DNA of 64,000 bases from Woronichinia naegeliana WA131 (lineage in GTDB: Bacteria; Cyanobacteriota; Cyanobacteriia; Cyanobacteriales; Microcystaceae): contig CP073041.1 of the NCBI GenBank assembly GCA_025370055.1, positions 3,534,001 through 3,598,000 of the forward strand, in the 5' to 3' direction. Each line of letters begins with the position of its first letter. Position 1 is the stretch's first letter. The notes beneath the pieces are model-generated. The model saw only the letters and a program-made list of their open reading frames with translations. It did not search any database and had not been told where the DNA came from. Shown piece by piece: positions 17,402 through 26,430 of this stretch. The position numbers were made by a program, and so were the translations under genes.

Positions 17402-18103
17402 ATGCTTCTTTCTGCGACAACTTTTGAGCCTAGCGAGATCGGGAAATTTCGGATTTCCCCTTGGTTAATGTCTTTGGTTTACCCTGTTTGTCGGTTACTA
17501 TTACTGATTCATTTCCGTCAGATTGAGATCTCGGGTCAGGAAAATATGCCGAAACAAGGGCCGGTGATTATTGCCCCTACCCATCGATCGCGTTGGGATG
17601 CTCTGCTGGTTTCTTTGGCAGTTGGTCGGGGAGTCAGTGGTCGTGATCTACGTTTTATGGTGACAGCAACGGAGATGACCGGCATTCAAGGTTGGTTTAT
17701 TAGACATCTGGGCGGCTTTCCCATTGATCTAAAACATCCAGAGTTCACTATTCTGGCCCATAGTGTGGCGTTGCTTAAGGAGGGAGAATGGTTAGTAATT
17801 TTTCCTGAAGGCGGTATTTTTCGAGACAATAAGGTTCATCCCTTGAAACGAGGAGTTGGACGCATTGCCCTAGAAGTCTTGGCCCAACAACCTGATAGTT
17901 CTATTCAAATTTTACCCATTGGCCTTCAATATGATCCTTCTTGTCCCACCTGGGGAAGCCAGGCTAAAATTGAAATCGGTAAACCCCTGGCCGTATCTGA
18001 CTATGAGGCAACTTCCATGAAATCTAGTTCAGAAGCTTTAACCTTGACCTTGCAGCAATGTCTTCAAGCCTTGATTGACAAGTCGTTATTTAAGATCAGC
18101 TAA
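17402..18103 (+). CDS. plsC: 1-acyl-sn-glycerol-3-phosphate acyltransferase
   Basis: Adds the second acyl chain to lysophosphatidic acid at the membrane. With the start at 17402 (MLLSATTFEP) the protein has 233 residues. The open frame reaches back to a GTG at 17360, but the extra MCVIVIIFRFHTRP is atypical. The catalytic HX4D motif is His61-Asp66 (THRSRWDALL), and the FPEGGIF block follows. A hydrophobic stretch lies near residues 22-37. The stop overlaps the 3' end of the convergent permease gene by 18 bases. Confidence 0.9.
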   Translation: MLLSATTFEPSEIGKFRISPWLMSLVYPVCRLLLLIHFRQIEISGQENMPKQGPVIIAPTHRSRWDALLVSLAVGRGVSGRDLRFMVTATEMTGIQGWFIRHLGGFPIDLKHPEFTILAHSVALLKEGEWLVIFPEGGIFRDNKVHPLKRGVGRIALEVLAQQPDSSIQILPIGLQYDPSCPTWGSQAKIEIGKPLAVSDYEATSMKSSSEALTLTLQQCLQALIDKSLFKIS

Positions 18104-19135
18104 CTTAATGCGAGGATCAACAAATTTTAATAATAAATCAGCCAGCAAATTCCCAATAATTAACATCGCGGCTCCCATCATCAAGCTACCCATTACCAAA
18201 TAAAGATCCTGGGCAGTGACAGCTTGCAAAATTAATCTTCCTAAACCGGGCCAATTAAAGAAAAATTCCGCAATAAAGGCCCCACTGAGTAAACTAGCAA
18301 ACTCGAACCCCAATAAAGTAATGAGGGGATTAATCGCGTTACGCAGAGCATGAACATAAATGACTTTATTTTCTGGTAATCCCTTTGCTCGTGCGGTTTG
18401 AATATAATCCTGGCGCATAACATCTAAGAGTTGCCCCCTGGTTAAACGCTGCAAGCCAGCAAAACTGGTAATGCTCAGAGCAATAGTGGGCAGGATCATA
18501 TGCCATAGAATGTCCCCCACCTTTCTTAGGGGAGAAAATTCAGCATAATCAATACTGGTCATATTGCCGACGGGTAAAAAGGGAGAGACATTTTGGGCCA
18601 GGATTAATAACACGAGCGCGGTAATAAAACTGGGGAAACCCTGGCCAAAATAACTCACGACTCGTAAAATTCGATCTAAAACTGTATTCTGTTTAACGGC
18701 ACTGATAATGCCTAGGGGTAAGGCGATCGCCCAGGTAATAATAATGGAAAAAATAGCCAACAAAAGGGTGGCAGGAACCCGTTCTAAAAGCAGAGAAGAA
18801 ACAGAGCGACTATAGACAAAACTTTGTCCAAAATTAAAACGACTAACAACTTGCCATAACCAGCGACCATATTGAACATACCAGGGCTGATCTAAACCAA
18901 ATTGAATTTTGAGTTCCTTGAGGGTTTCGGGAGAGATTTTCGGATTTTGCTGGAGCGTATCCAGATAACTGCCTGGAGCCAATTGAATAATGGCAAAACT
19001 GAGCAAGGAGGCTAATAGCAAGGTTAACAATCCTTGTAAGAGTCGCTTGCTAATATACAAAAAAGTTTCACTGGTTAAGCCGCTCAGTAATCGATTGAAC
19101 CAGTGATTGAGGATTGCTGTAGGGGAATGGGTCAT
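18086..19135 (-). CDS. ABC transporter permease, peptide/nickel (DppB/OppB) type
   Basis: About 349 residues from the ATG at 19135; an upstream ATG at 19156 would overlap the apt stop. An N-terminal segment (ISKRLLQGLLTLLLASLLSFAI) is followed by LAPGS and the periplasmic GLDQPWYVQYGRWL typical of DppB. The EAA loop reads QDYIQTARAKGLPENKVIYVHALRNAINPL. About six membrane helices. No DppC, ATPase or binding protein is adjacent, which is common in cyanobacteria. It runs close behind apt in the same direction and may share its transcript. Confidence 0.9.
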   Translation of the reverse strand: MTHSPTAILNHWFNRLLSGLTSETFLYISKRLLQGLLTLLLASLLSFAIIQLAPGSYLDTLQQNPKISPETLKELKIQFGLDQPWYVQYGRWLWQVVSRFNFGQSFVYSRSVSSLLLERVPATLLLAIFSIIITWAIALPLGIISAVKQNTVLDRILRVVSYFGQGFPSFITALVLLILAQNVSPFLPVGNMTSIDYAEFSPLRKVGDILWHMILPTIALSITSFAGLQRLTRGQLLDVMRQDYIQTARAKGLPENKVIYVHALRNAINPLITLLGFEFASLLSGAFIAEFFFNWPGLGRLILQAVTAQDLYLVMGSLMMGAAMLIIGNLLADLLLKFVDPRIKLADLK

Positions 19136-19145
19136 CCGCGATCGC

Positions 19146-19664
19146 TTAATATTCAACGAGAGTAATAATTGGTATTTCTGGCAATTTTTTTCGTCCTCCT
19201 AATGCCTTAAGTTCAATGATAAAAGCAAATCCCAATACTTCACAGCCAATGCGAGATAATAAAACGGCCGTGGCCTTAGCCGTTCCCCCCGTGGCCATTA
19301 AATCATCCACAATCAAAACGCGATGATGGGCTTCGAGGGCATCTTGATGAATTTCTAAGATATCTGTCCCATACTCTAGATCATATTCCACTTGATGAAC
19401 GGCGGCGGGTAGTTTACCTGGTTTACGAACGGGAATAAACCCAGCCCCTAATTGATAGGCTAGGGGAACCCCAAACAGAAAGCCTCTAGATTCCATCCCG
19501 ACCACGTAGTCAGGGATCAGATCCGCTTCACGACATTTTTGGGTTAAGGTATCGAGGGTATAGCGGAGTCCAGCCGCATCACTGAGCAGGGTGGTAATAT
19601 CCCGAAAGACAATGCCAGGTTTGGGAAAATCGGGAATATCCCGTATTAATGACTTCAGATCCAT
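19146..19664 (-). CDS. apt: Adenine phosphoribosyltransferase
   Basis: Salvages adenine with PRPP to AMP. The 172-residue length is standard. The PRPP-binding motif [14 protein letters not shown] spans residues 116-129, and the flexible-loop region RKPGKLP spans 80-86. The start ATG at 19664 precedes the canonical [18 protein letters not shown]. The downstream permease begins within about 10 bases of its stop. Confidence 0.97.
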   Translation of the reverse strand: MDLKSLIRDIPDFPKPGIVFRDITTLLSDAAGLRYTLDTLTQKCREADLIPDYVVGMESRGFLFGVPLAYQLGAGFIPVRKPGKLPAAVHQVEYDLEYGTDILEIHQDALEAHHRVLIVDDLMATGGTAKATAVLLSRIGCEVLGFAFIIELKALGGRKKLPEIPIITLVEY

Positions 19665-19821
19665 GAAATGATTCTTAGTAATTGATAGGATTAATCGCGT
19701 GGTTCAGGCTTAGTTATAGCAAACTTTGTATCCCAATTCTTAAACTGTGTTGGGACGAGGGATGATAAGATGGGAAGTCGGTTCTACTCCTCATCCTCTA
19801 TAATCCCATAGGCAGCTAAAA

Positions 19822-20481
19822 ATGGTTGCACCTAATGAAGCTGGTTTCAGGATGAGTTCAGCCCTAGCCCTAATGTCCGATTCTTCTATTTCCATTGACA
19901 ATCACCCCGTTATTTTAAAAACGTTGCCAGATTTTCCGGTTTCAGGCCAACGTTGTGCTGCCCAAATTCAACAGCAAATTGATCTCCTACTACTGGCGAT
20001 CGAGGCTTTGGAATTGGGGGCTTCTGAACAGATGTTGGAAACGATTGAGCAACTAGAATTACAAGCTATTATCAGAAATCGCCTTGACCTCTGGCGGTTG
20101 CGTTCTACCAATCCTTGGCGGCGTTCCTATAATCGCCATTCCCTAACCTTAGTGCAGGCAAAGGCCTTAGTTATTATTGCTAATTATCGAGCTAAGCAAT
20201 CAACCGTGACCATTCGTCAACTGTTGTTGGCAGAACAGCAAATGCGGGAAAAACAGCTACCCGTTGGGACTCATTTCTTGTTATCGGAATATCTAGACCA
20301 ATTTCGCTCCCATTTTACGAGTCGTATGAATCCCTGTCGTGCCAAGGTTTCCGTTTATCTTGCCTCGGAAGAGGATTTAAATGATTTTGCCCTATCGTTG
20401 CTGAAACAATTACTCTTTATCACGGGGACAACGGGAATACAGCGATTTTGGGTCAGTTTGTTTGATGGAGAAGTTGCGTGA
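19822..20481 (+). CDS. DUF3038-type cyanobacterial protein
   Basis: 219 residues, soluble and helical, no membrane segment. Recognisable blocks: LPDFPVSGQRCAAQIQQQIDLLLLAIEALE and RLRSTNPWRRSYNR. Function unknown. The family is confined to cyanobacteria and is usually followed by a DUF4335 gene, as here. Its TGA overlaps the GTG start of the next gene, so the two are translationally coupled. An internal ATG at 19852 is an alternative start. Confidence 0.8.
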   Translation: MVAPNEAGFRMSSALALMSDSSISIDNHPVILKTLPDFPVSGQRCAAQIQQQIDLLLLAIEALELGASEQMLETIEQLELQAIIRNRLDLWRLRSTNPWRRSYNRHSLTLVQAKALVIIANYRAKQSTVTIRQLLLAEQQMREKQLPVGTHFLLSEYLDQFRSHFTSRMNPCRAKVSVYLASEEDLNDFALSLLKQLLFITGTTGIQRFWVSLFDGEVA

Positions 20482-21152
20482 ATATTCGTCGTCAGTACAG
20501 TTTGCCCAATTGCACGCTCATTTTAGAAGGGCTGAGTGATGGCAGTAATCCCCATGATTTCAGACCCCCGCTTACTATTTTGGTCAATGCCCAATGCCAG
20601 TTTATGGGCGTGAACCAACGCTTAGAAGGGGGACGGGCTTTTCTGGAAAGTTTGGCTAAGACAGTTAATCGCTATGCTCAGGAATGTTTGAGTGGGGTTC
20701 ACTATCCTCTAGAAAATGAGAGCAATGATGGCGATCACCTTGAATTAGTTGCATTGGCGGATCCTTCCCTACATCGTCTGATTTGGTATCCTGCCCCCGA
20801 ACTGCATCAAGCTCCTGTTTCTATTCAGTTATCAACGGTACAGCTTTTTGATTTGGTGGAGGCGGTGGATCAATTCATTGCGGATAGCCAAACCTTGCCC
20901 GATTTTTCAGTTAAATTACAACCTGTTCCCCGTCGTTATCGTCAACCCGATGAACCTTTAGCTCAACGGGCTGTTCCGGCGGCTTTTGGACTTCTCAGTT
21001 TGGCGATCGCCGGCTTTGCTATTTACTTTCTGCCCCTTCCTAACGTTCGTAAACCAGCGAATAAACCAGTGGCTCCTCCGACTCAAACCCTACCGCCAGG
21101 GAATACCAGTCCTCCGCCAACGGCAACACCGACACCCGTAAATCCACGATAG
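20478..21152 (+). CDS. DUF4335-type cyanobacterial protein
   Basis: 224 residues from a GTG overlapping the previous stop (GTGA). The N-terminus is IRRQYSLPNCTLILEGLSD. One membrane segment lies near residues 174-192 (FGLLSLAIAGFAIYFLPL), followed by a Pro/Thr-rich tail. A soluble N-terminal domain anchored by one helix is the typical layout. Function unknown. The conserved pairing with DUF3038 suggests a joint role. Confidence 0.8.
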   Translation: MNIRRQYSLPNCTLILEGLSDGSNPHDFRPPLTILVNAQCQFMGVNQRLEGGRAFLESLAKTVNRYAQECLSGVHYPLENESNDGDHLELVALADPSLHRLIWYPAPELHQAPVSIQLSTVQLFDLVEAVDQFIADSQTLPDFSVKLQPVPRRYRQPDEPLAQRAVPAAFGLLSLAIAGFAIYFLPLPNVRKPANKPVAPPTQTLPPGNTSPPPTATPTPVNPR

Positions 21153-21205
21153 AATAATCGGCAGTTAGGTAAAATAAACCCTTTCGTGAAGGAGCCTTGA
21201 CGAAA

Positions 21206-22156
21206 ATGGGTCAATCCAGACTGGCAATCTGCTCAAACTATACTCTACAAATAAAATTAGATACCACAGTGCCTAAACGTAATTGGTTATTGTTTCTATT
21301 GATGGGAATGGGATTCTGGACTTGGGCAACACCGAGCCAGGGACAAGCACTTTTACCCTATAACCCCAATCTGAATACTGAGCAAATCGAGCAACAAGGA
21401 TTGTCACTGACAGAGGATGTGATTCAGCTAGTTCGCTTTCAACAGTACGATCTGGCTCTAGCTAGAGCCAAGTTAGCGGTTCAATTAGCTCCCCAACGTT
21501 TTCAAACCTGGTTTATTCTAGGTACTCTTTATTTACAACAAGACAAGGTGGATCTGGGTATTCAAAGTTTATTAAAAGCCCAATCAATGGCCCCAGAGGA
21601 AGCCGGAATTAAATTTACCTTAGGCAATGCCTATTTCCAGAAAGGAGACTATACAACCGCGATCGCCGCTTTACAGGCCGGTCTGAAGATTAAACCGGAA
21701 ACCACTGCTGCCCTTTTTGATCTGGGCAATTCCTATCTCAAACTCGGTCAGTATGGAGATGCTATTCTGAGTTACGAAAAAGCTGTCTCTATCGATAAGA
21801 ATTTTTGGCCAGCTATTAATAATATGGGGTTAGTTAACTTTGAGCAGGGAGATCTAGAAGGAGCCTTAAAAAAATGGGATCAGGCCATTAGCATTGACAA
21901 AGAGCAGGCAGAACCCCAATTAGCGAGAGCCGTTGCCCTCTATAGTCAGGGAAAACAAGAAGTAGGGTTAAAAGCTGGAGAAACTGCCTTAAAGTTGGAT
22001 AGTCGCTATGCTGATCTTAAATTTTTGCAGGAAAATCTCTGGGGCGATCGCTTACTTCAGGAAACGAAGACCTTTTTGAGTAATCCCCAAATTAAAACAT
22101 TTTTAGCCACCTTACCTCCTCCGTCCGAAAATATAGATAAAAAAGCCGCAGAATAG
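21206..22156 (+). CDS. TPR repeat protein, probably exported
   Basis: The ATG at 21206 is 12 bases after GGAG. The TTG at 21197 is too close to it. After a basic start, WLLFLLMGMGFWTWATPSQGQA looks like a signal peptide. Then come about five TPR units (FQTWFILGTLYLQQDKVDLGIQSLLKA, AGIKFTLGNAYFQKGDYTTAIAALQAG, AALFDLGNSYLKLGQYGDAILSYEKA, WPAINNMGLVNFEQGDLEGALKKWDQA). Probably a scaffold in the periplasm or on a membrane. Partner unknown. Confidence 0.8.
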   Translation: MGQSRLAICSNYTLQIKLDTTVPKRNWLLFLLMGMGFWTWATPSQGQALLPYNPNLNTEQIEQQGLSLTEDVIQLVRFQQYDLALARAKLAVQLAPQRFQTWFILGTLYLQQDKVDLGIQSLLKAQSMAPEEAGIKFTLGNAYFQKGDYTTAIAALQAGLKIKPETTAALFDLGNSYLKLGQYGDAILSYEKAVSIDKNFWPAINNMGLVNFEQGDLEGALKKWDQAISIDKEQAEPQLARAVALYSQGKQEVGLKAGETALKLDSRYADLKFLQENLWGDRLLQETKTFLSNPQIKTFLATLPPPSENIDKKAAE

Positions 22157-23025
22157 TTGGTTCTTACTGCCCCCTAGAGGCAATGATTAGAATTTTTGTG
22201 ATCGTCTTTGCTTTGAGGAAGGCGATCGCACTTTGGAGCATCGTGATTGATCGTGATCGAGGTTTTTTTGTACTAACTAGCCGACGCCTCCAAAGGTTCA
22301 AAGAAAAAAATTTTTTTGGATATTTGGAATTGATGCCCCCTTTTTTAAGGTTTATTTTGTCCAGTAATAGGATTAATATTGATCAACGGAATATTATTAC
22401 CGCCTGTAACCGTAGGCAACTTACCATCCCATTTATCAATTAGCTGCTTTTGAAGAAGTTGGGAAGTTAGAGTTTGTTGGAGTAATTTTTGAGATTCAGC
22501 CTCGCCTTTTGCTTTGATAATTAAGGCCTCGGCTTGTTTTTTTGCAGTAACTACTTCCTGTTCCGCAATCTGCCGAGCTTCTGTTGCTTTTGTAAATTCT
22601 TCAGATGCGATTAAGTTAACAACCGAAACATCTGCTACTAATACACCAAAAGGAGCAAGACGTTTTTGGATTTTAGTGGCAACTTCTTCCCTAAGTTGTT
22701 CACGTTGAGCAAGGGCATTGTCTAGCGATCTTGAGGGAATTGATCCTTTAATGATTTCATCAAAAGCAGGAGTGATGACTTTAATATCAATATCCTGTTC
22801 ACTTCCTATAGTTTGATAAATTTCTTTTACTTTGAGTGGATCAATTTTCCAATTTAAAGCCATTTCCGTTTGAAGACGTTGTAAATCTTTAGTTCTTGCA
22901 TTAGATTTAACAACTGTTTTTTGAATTCTTACATTTATTGTTGGCTCTCCCCTTGTCTGTGTGTAATGTTATGTTACGAGTTAAAGCAAGCGGGTGCGAC
23001 CTTTAGTTGATAAAAGCTGTTGTAA

Positions 23026-23964
23026 TCAGGGTTCTACAGGGAACCCATATTGATCAAGTTTTGCCCAAAATTGACTCCATCGTTCCTTGGTCAATACCAA
23101 AGCTCGTAGGCTCAAAATAATTCCTGCTCCTTTTTCCTTCCATCGCATCCCTGAACAACATAATCGTTGTTTGACCAACGTCTTACAAGCTGCTTCCGTA
23201 ACACCTGAACCAATCGGATACTTTTTCTCTATGTATTCAGCATAATCCATTTGATGCTGATGATTCTCGTAATAAGTAATCGCCGCTTGTAGTTTCTCGG
23301 TAAGATTCTTAGAATGACTTTTTTCTTCTTTGACTTCTTTCATCAGATTTAGCAGTTCTCCTGCTTTTCCTTTTTCATGCTTGAGTTCTCGACAATTTTC
23401 AGTCAACCATTCTTTTTGTTTTGACACGGTATTCGGATGCAACGCTTCTGCCAAGGCACCTAAGTAACCAGAGGCATGATAGAAATCTAATATCTGTTCT
23501 TCCGTTTGCTTTTCTAAAAACTTCCAATTTGATTCTGCCTCGTCTGCTATCCCGACCAATGTTGCCTCTGGATAACGGTTTTTCGCTCGCTCAATTTCTC
23601 TTTCTAATCTTTCTAGAAAACTCTTTTTTCCATACTCTGGTGCCGCACCTAGATAGATTGTATGTTGACGTTCGCCTTCACTATCGTATAGGGAAACGGT
23701 TCCCACCATTGCTTCACGGTAGCCATCCTCACACATCAGCATACAGGTTCCATCTAATCCTATTCCCACTGTTGCAATTTGGCTATCCTCCTTGGGCGGG
23801 GCATAACTCCACGCTTCTTCTTTTGCCTGTACCACACTTCCTACTGCTTCACTCAATCTTTGGATATAGGATAGCGCTACTTTTCTACCATGATTTTCTA
23901 ATAAATCATTTTTCACCTCTTTGCCTGCCATCCCTGACATTTTTGAGGATACCTGTTTTGCCAA
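23026..23964 (-). CDS. ISKra4-type transposase, downstream frame (copy 2)
   Basis: 312 residues, differing from copy 1 at only three positions by eye: Pro to His in RQHTIYLG, Gly to Glu in GIADEAESNW, and Leu to Ile in YAEYIEKK. The Gly to Glu change is next to the presumed second catalytic Asp and could affect activity. Same overlap with the upstream frame as in the other copies. Confidence 0.85.
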   Translation of the reverse strand: MAKQVSSKMSGMAGKEVKNDLLENHGRKVALSYIQRLSEAVGSVVQAKEEAWSYAPPKEDSQIATVGIGLDGTCMLMCEDGYREAMVGTVSLYDSEGERQHTIYLGAAPEYGKKSFLERLEREIERAKNRYPEATLVGIADEAESNWKFLEKQTEEQILDFYHASGYLGALAEALHPNTVSKQKEWLTENCRELKHEKGKAGELLNLMKEVKEEKSHSKNLTEKLQAAITYYENHQHQMDYAEYIEKKYPIGSGVTEAACKTLVKQRLCCSGMRWKEKGAGIILSLRALVLTKERWSQFWAKLDQYGFPVEP

Positions 23965-24334
23965 TAATGGCGTTGATGTTATGATTATCCTTGCTTCTCT
24001 TTCTAAGGGGCAATACGTTTTTCCTCAAAGGTGAACGCTGATATACATGACGATTCACTATAACCTCACCATAAGGTGTTTGATATTCTTTCGGTTGCTC
24101 TCCCTTACTCTTCCAGATTTCTTCACCGATTTTTAAGGGTGAACCATCTGTATCTAAATATTTCAAGGCTTCTTTGCTGGCGATGCAACCTACTTCGTTT
24201 AAGCCTTTTTGAATATTTATTTCTGTATCCAACATTGAACGACTGAGTTCTAATGTTAGTTCTATTTTTATCTTTGAACCCTCTACATTAATTAGTTTTG
24301 CTGTCATCATTGTTTCCTCTTTGTCACTTTTCAT
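23906..24334 (-). CDS. ISKra4-type transposase, upstream frame (copy 2)
   Basis: 142 residues, identical to the upstream frame of copies 1 and 3. It would be joined to the catalytic frame by a +1 shift in the A-rich stretch after PLRK. Confidence 0.85.
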   Translation of the reverse strand: MKSDKEETMMTAKLINVEGSKIKIELTLELSRSMLDTEINIQKGLNEVGCIASKEALKYLDTDGSPLKIGEEIWKSKGEQPKEYQTPYGEVIVNRHVYQRSPLRKNVLPLRKRSKDNHNINAIIGKTGILKNVRDGRQRGEK

Positions 24335-25988
24335 CCCATGTTAACACTTTTCTTTTCCTTCATCAACTAAAGGTCACACCCAAGCAAGCTAACAATTTAA
24401 GCCGTAGATGCTCAAAATTAGCAAATCCATAACTTTTCCTTTTTATTAATTTAATTTTTGTATTCATCCCTTCCGTTAATCCATTAGTTGTATGGTTTTC
24501 AAAATAATTGCATATACCTGTCAAATGAGTTTTCAGCATACCCACACTTTTTTTATAGAATAGGCTCGCTGTTCTCATCCATTTTTCAAATTTTCTCCTT
24601 GCACCATTTGTTGTTCTTGAATGCTCATAAATATCTCTAATCTCTTCCTTCATTTCATACGCTATTCCTAAACAAGGATACATTTTCAATATCTCTTCTA
24701 ACTCTTCTCTTTTTTCTTCTTTTAACTCTTCTTTATTTTTCCATAATAGGTATGTTAAACCCTTTTTATGCATATTCATTTTCTTTCTCAATTTATTCAA
24801 TTCTTCATTTATATTTTTCATTACATGAAATCTATCATAGACGATTTTAGCATTTACAAATAACTCCTTTATTGCTGACGTAAATCACTCCCACATATCC
24901 ACACTTACTTCCTTTACATTCTCTCTAACCCTTGCTGGCTGCACCTTTAGGGCTTCTATTATCTCTTCTTTTTTGTGTCCTTTTATTACTTCTAACAATT
25001 CCTTTTTATTTATATCTATCACTGTTGTAATAAAGTCTTTTTTTCCTTTTCTATTACTAAATTCGTCTAAACTTATCTTTTCTGGTAATTCCCATTCCTT
25101 CTTTTCTGCCTGCTTTGCATACTCTTCAAATATTGATTCCAATGTTCCCCAACTTATTTCTTCTTCTTGCCTTACCTCTTCTACATTTTTCTTTTTTACT
25201 TGCTCATAAATCTTTTCTTCATAACGAATTGTATAATGTTTTCTTAGCTGCATAAAGTCCAGTCTTTCTGTTATGTATTTCTGACATTTTTCACAATGGA
25301 ACTGGCGGCGGGGCACTTCCAGATATACTTTCTTTCCCAATAGGGATAAATCCCGAACCAAATTATATTCTATTTGATTTATATCTTCCAATTCTTTATG
25401 ACAATTTGGACATTCCATTACTTCGTTTTTCATTTTTAATTTTAAGAACAAAGCACCATCTATTTCTCGATAGTTTACGACTGTTACCTTTGGCAAACCT
25501 AGTAGCTCATCCAAGTTTATCCACATACTCCACCTCCTACTGTGATATTACTATTATACACTTTCCACACAGTTGGGGGAAGAGCCTATTGTTTTCCCAG
25601 AAGAAACATAGGGAACAATAAAATGAAAACCTTCATCAATAGGCTCATCTTGTAGCTTACCTAAATTGATAATTAGTCCTCTTCCTCCTGGATTAACAAT
25701 AAATATGGAACCTTTCAATATACTTGAAATACTTATTAAAGCTATTATTGACATAATTCCGTAGGCATACATTTTTTTCATCTGCTTTGATTCCTCAAAA
25801 TAAGTTGCTTATATTCAGCTATCTGTCTCAAAATCAAAAGTTTCGCAAAACTTAACATTTCTTTACATTGCAGTCGCGATCGCCAAAATCCGAGTCCAAA
25901 AAGCGATTGTAAAGTTTTGTAACAAAAGGCGAAACTCCTTCAAAAACCTCTGTTAACTCCCTGTAGTTATCAAATTCCAAACCTTGCG

Positions 25989-26378
25989 ATGCTAAACAAA
26001 CGATTTGTAAAACGCTTTATCTATTGGTTTATAGGCAAACGGGCGGGAACAACGCTCTTTGGAATGTGGCATTGGCTTTGGGGAGTTCCTGTGGAAAAAG
26101 GCGGAAAAATTGCCGTTGAAGTGGCCAAGGAATCCTTGGAATCCATGAAATTGGCAGTGGCAAACTTAACGGATGCGGCGGCAAGAGTGGTCGCGGCTCA
26201 GGAAACAGCACGGGCAAAATATGAAGCCAAACGTCAGGAATTTAGCCAATATCAACAACAAGCGTTACTGGCTAATCAGCAAGGTAATCAGGAAGCAGCA
26301 CGTTTGGCGATGACTAAAGGGGGCGATAGAAGGTCAAAGACAAAACCCAAAAATGGATATTTTGAGGATATTTTATGA
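25989..26378 (+). CDS. PspA/IM30-like protein, C-terminally shortened
   Basis: 129 residues. The N-terminus (RFIYWFIGKRAGTTLFGMWHWLWGVPVEKGGKIAVEVA) is followed by a coiled-coil stretch (VVAAQETARAKYEAKRQEFSQYQQQALLANQQGNQEAARLAMTK), like PspA-type membrane-associated coiled-coil proteins, which usually have 220-260 residues. After AMTK the sequence turns into unrelated GGDRRSKTKPKNGYFEDIL, so the coiled coil is cut short by deletion or frameshift. Its TGA overlaps the ATG of the following TPR gene (ATGA at 26375-26378), which indicates a two-gene operon. Confidence 0.6.
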   Translation: MLNKRFVKRFIYWFIGKRAGTTLFGMWHWLWGVPVEKGGKIAVEVAKESLESMKLAVANLTDAAARVVAAQETARAKYEAKRQEFSQYQQQALLANQQGNQEAARLAMTKGGDRRSKTKPKNGYFEDIL

Positions 26379-26430
26379 CTGACGCTACCTACAATCTGAA
26401 TTTGCCAAATATACTAAACACGGTCACAGG

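Larger units (their letters stand above)
22992..24381 (-). mobile_element. ISKra4-family element copy 2 (1390 bp), complete
   Basis: Same termini as copy 1, with a perfect 8-bp duplication AAGCAAGC at 22984-22991 and 24382-24389. Inserted in the last codons of the ISL3 transposase. Confidence 0.95.
22974..25526 (-). pseudogene. ISL3-family transposase, internal TGA and nested insertion
   Basis: Start at 25526 (MWINLDELLGLPKVTVV). Zinc-ribbon cysteines lie in CPNCHKEL and CEKCQKYI. The DDE region includes ISLDEFSNRKG and VSVDMWE. A TGA at 24885-24887 replaces what should be a Gly codon, after which the frame continues FTSAIKELFVNAKIVYDRFHVMKN and ENHTTNGLTEGMNTKIKLIKR to near the end. ISKra4 separates the last few codons (native end CFNS, stop at 22974-22976). 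The same TGA is present in the second copy at 63961-63963. Confidence 0.9.
22943..25586 (-). mobile_element. ISL3-family element copy 1 (1246 bp plus nested ISKra4)
   Basis: Left end GGCTCTCCCCTTGTCTGTGTG, right end the complement of GGCTCTTCCCCCAACTGTGTG. These are imperfect inverted repeats typical of ISL3. Flanked by a 7-bp direct repeat TATTGTT (22936-22942 and 25587-25593). A second copy starts at 63417. It splits a prohibitin gene and is itself split near the end of its transposase gene by ISKra4 copy 2. Confidence 0.92.
22345..25781 (-). pseudogene. Prohibitin/SPFH-family gene split by an ISL3 element
   Basis: The N-terminal part (25781-25587) starts MKKMYAYGIMSIIALIS, a membrane helix, then VNPGGRGLIINLGKLQDEPIDEGFHFIVPYV. 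The C-terminal part (22942-22345) continues NVRIQKTVVKSNARTKDLQRL and then the SPFH domain and coiled coil (EFTKATEARQIAEQEVVTAKKQAEAL), ending before 22345. Joining the halves across one copy of the 7-bp duplication keeps the frame and gives about 264 residues. Prohibitin-like proteins form membrane rings that act in quality control. The gene is presumably inactivated. Confidence 0.9.

Noticed and set aside
22183-22443. 86-codon plus-strand frame overlapping the prohibitin 3' end
   Set aside because: No homology, and it overlaps the SPFH gene end on the other strand; it looks like chance.
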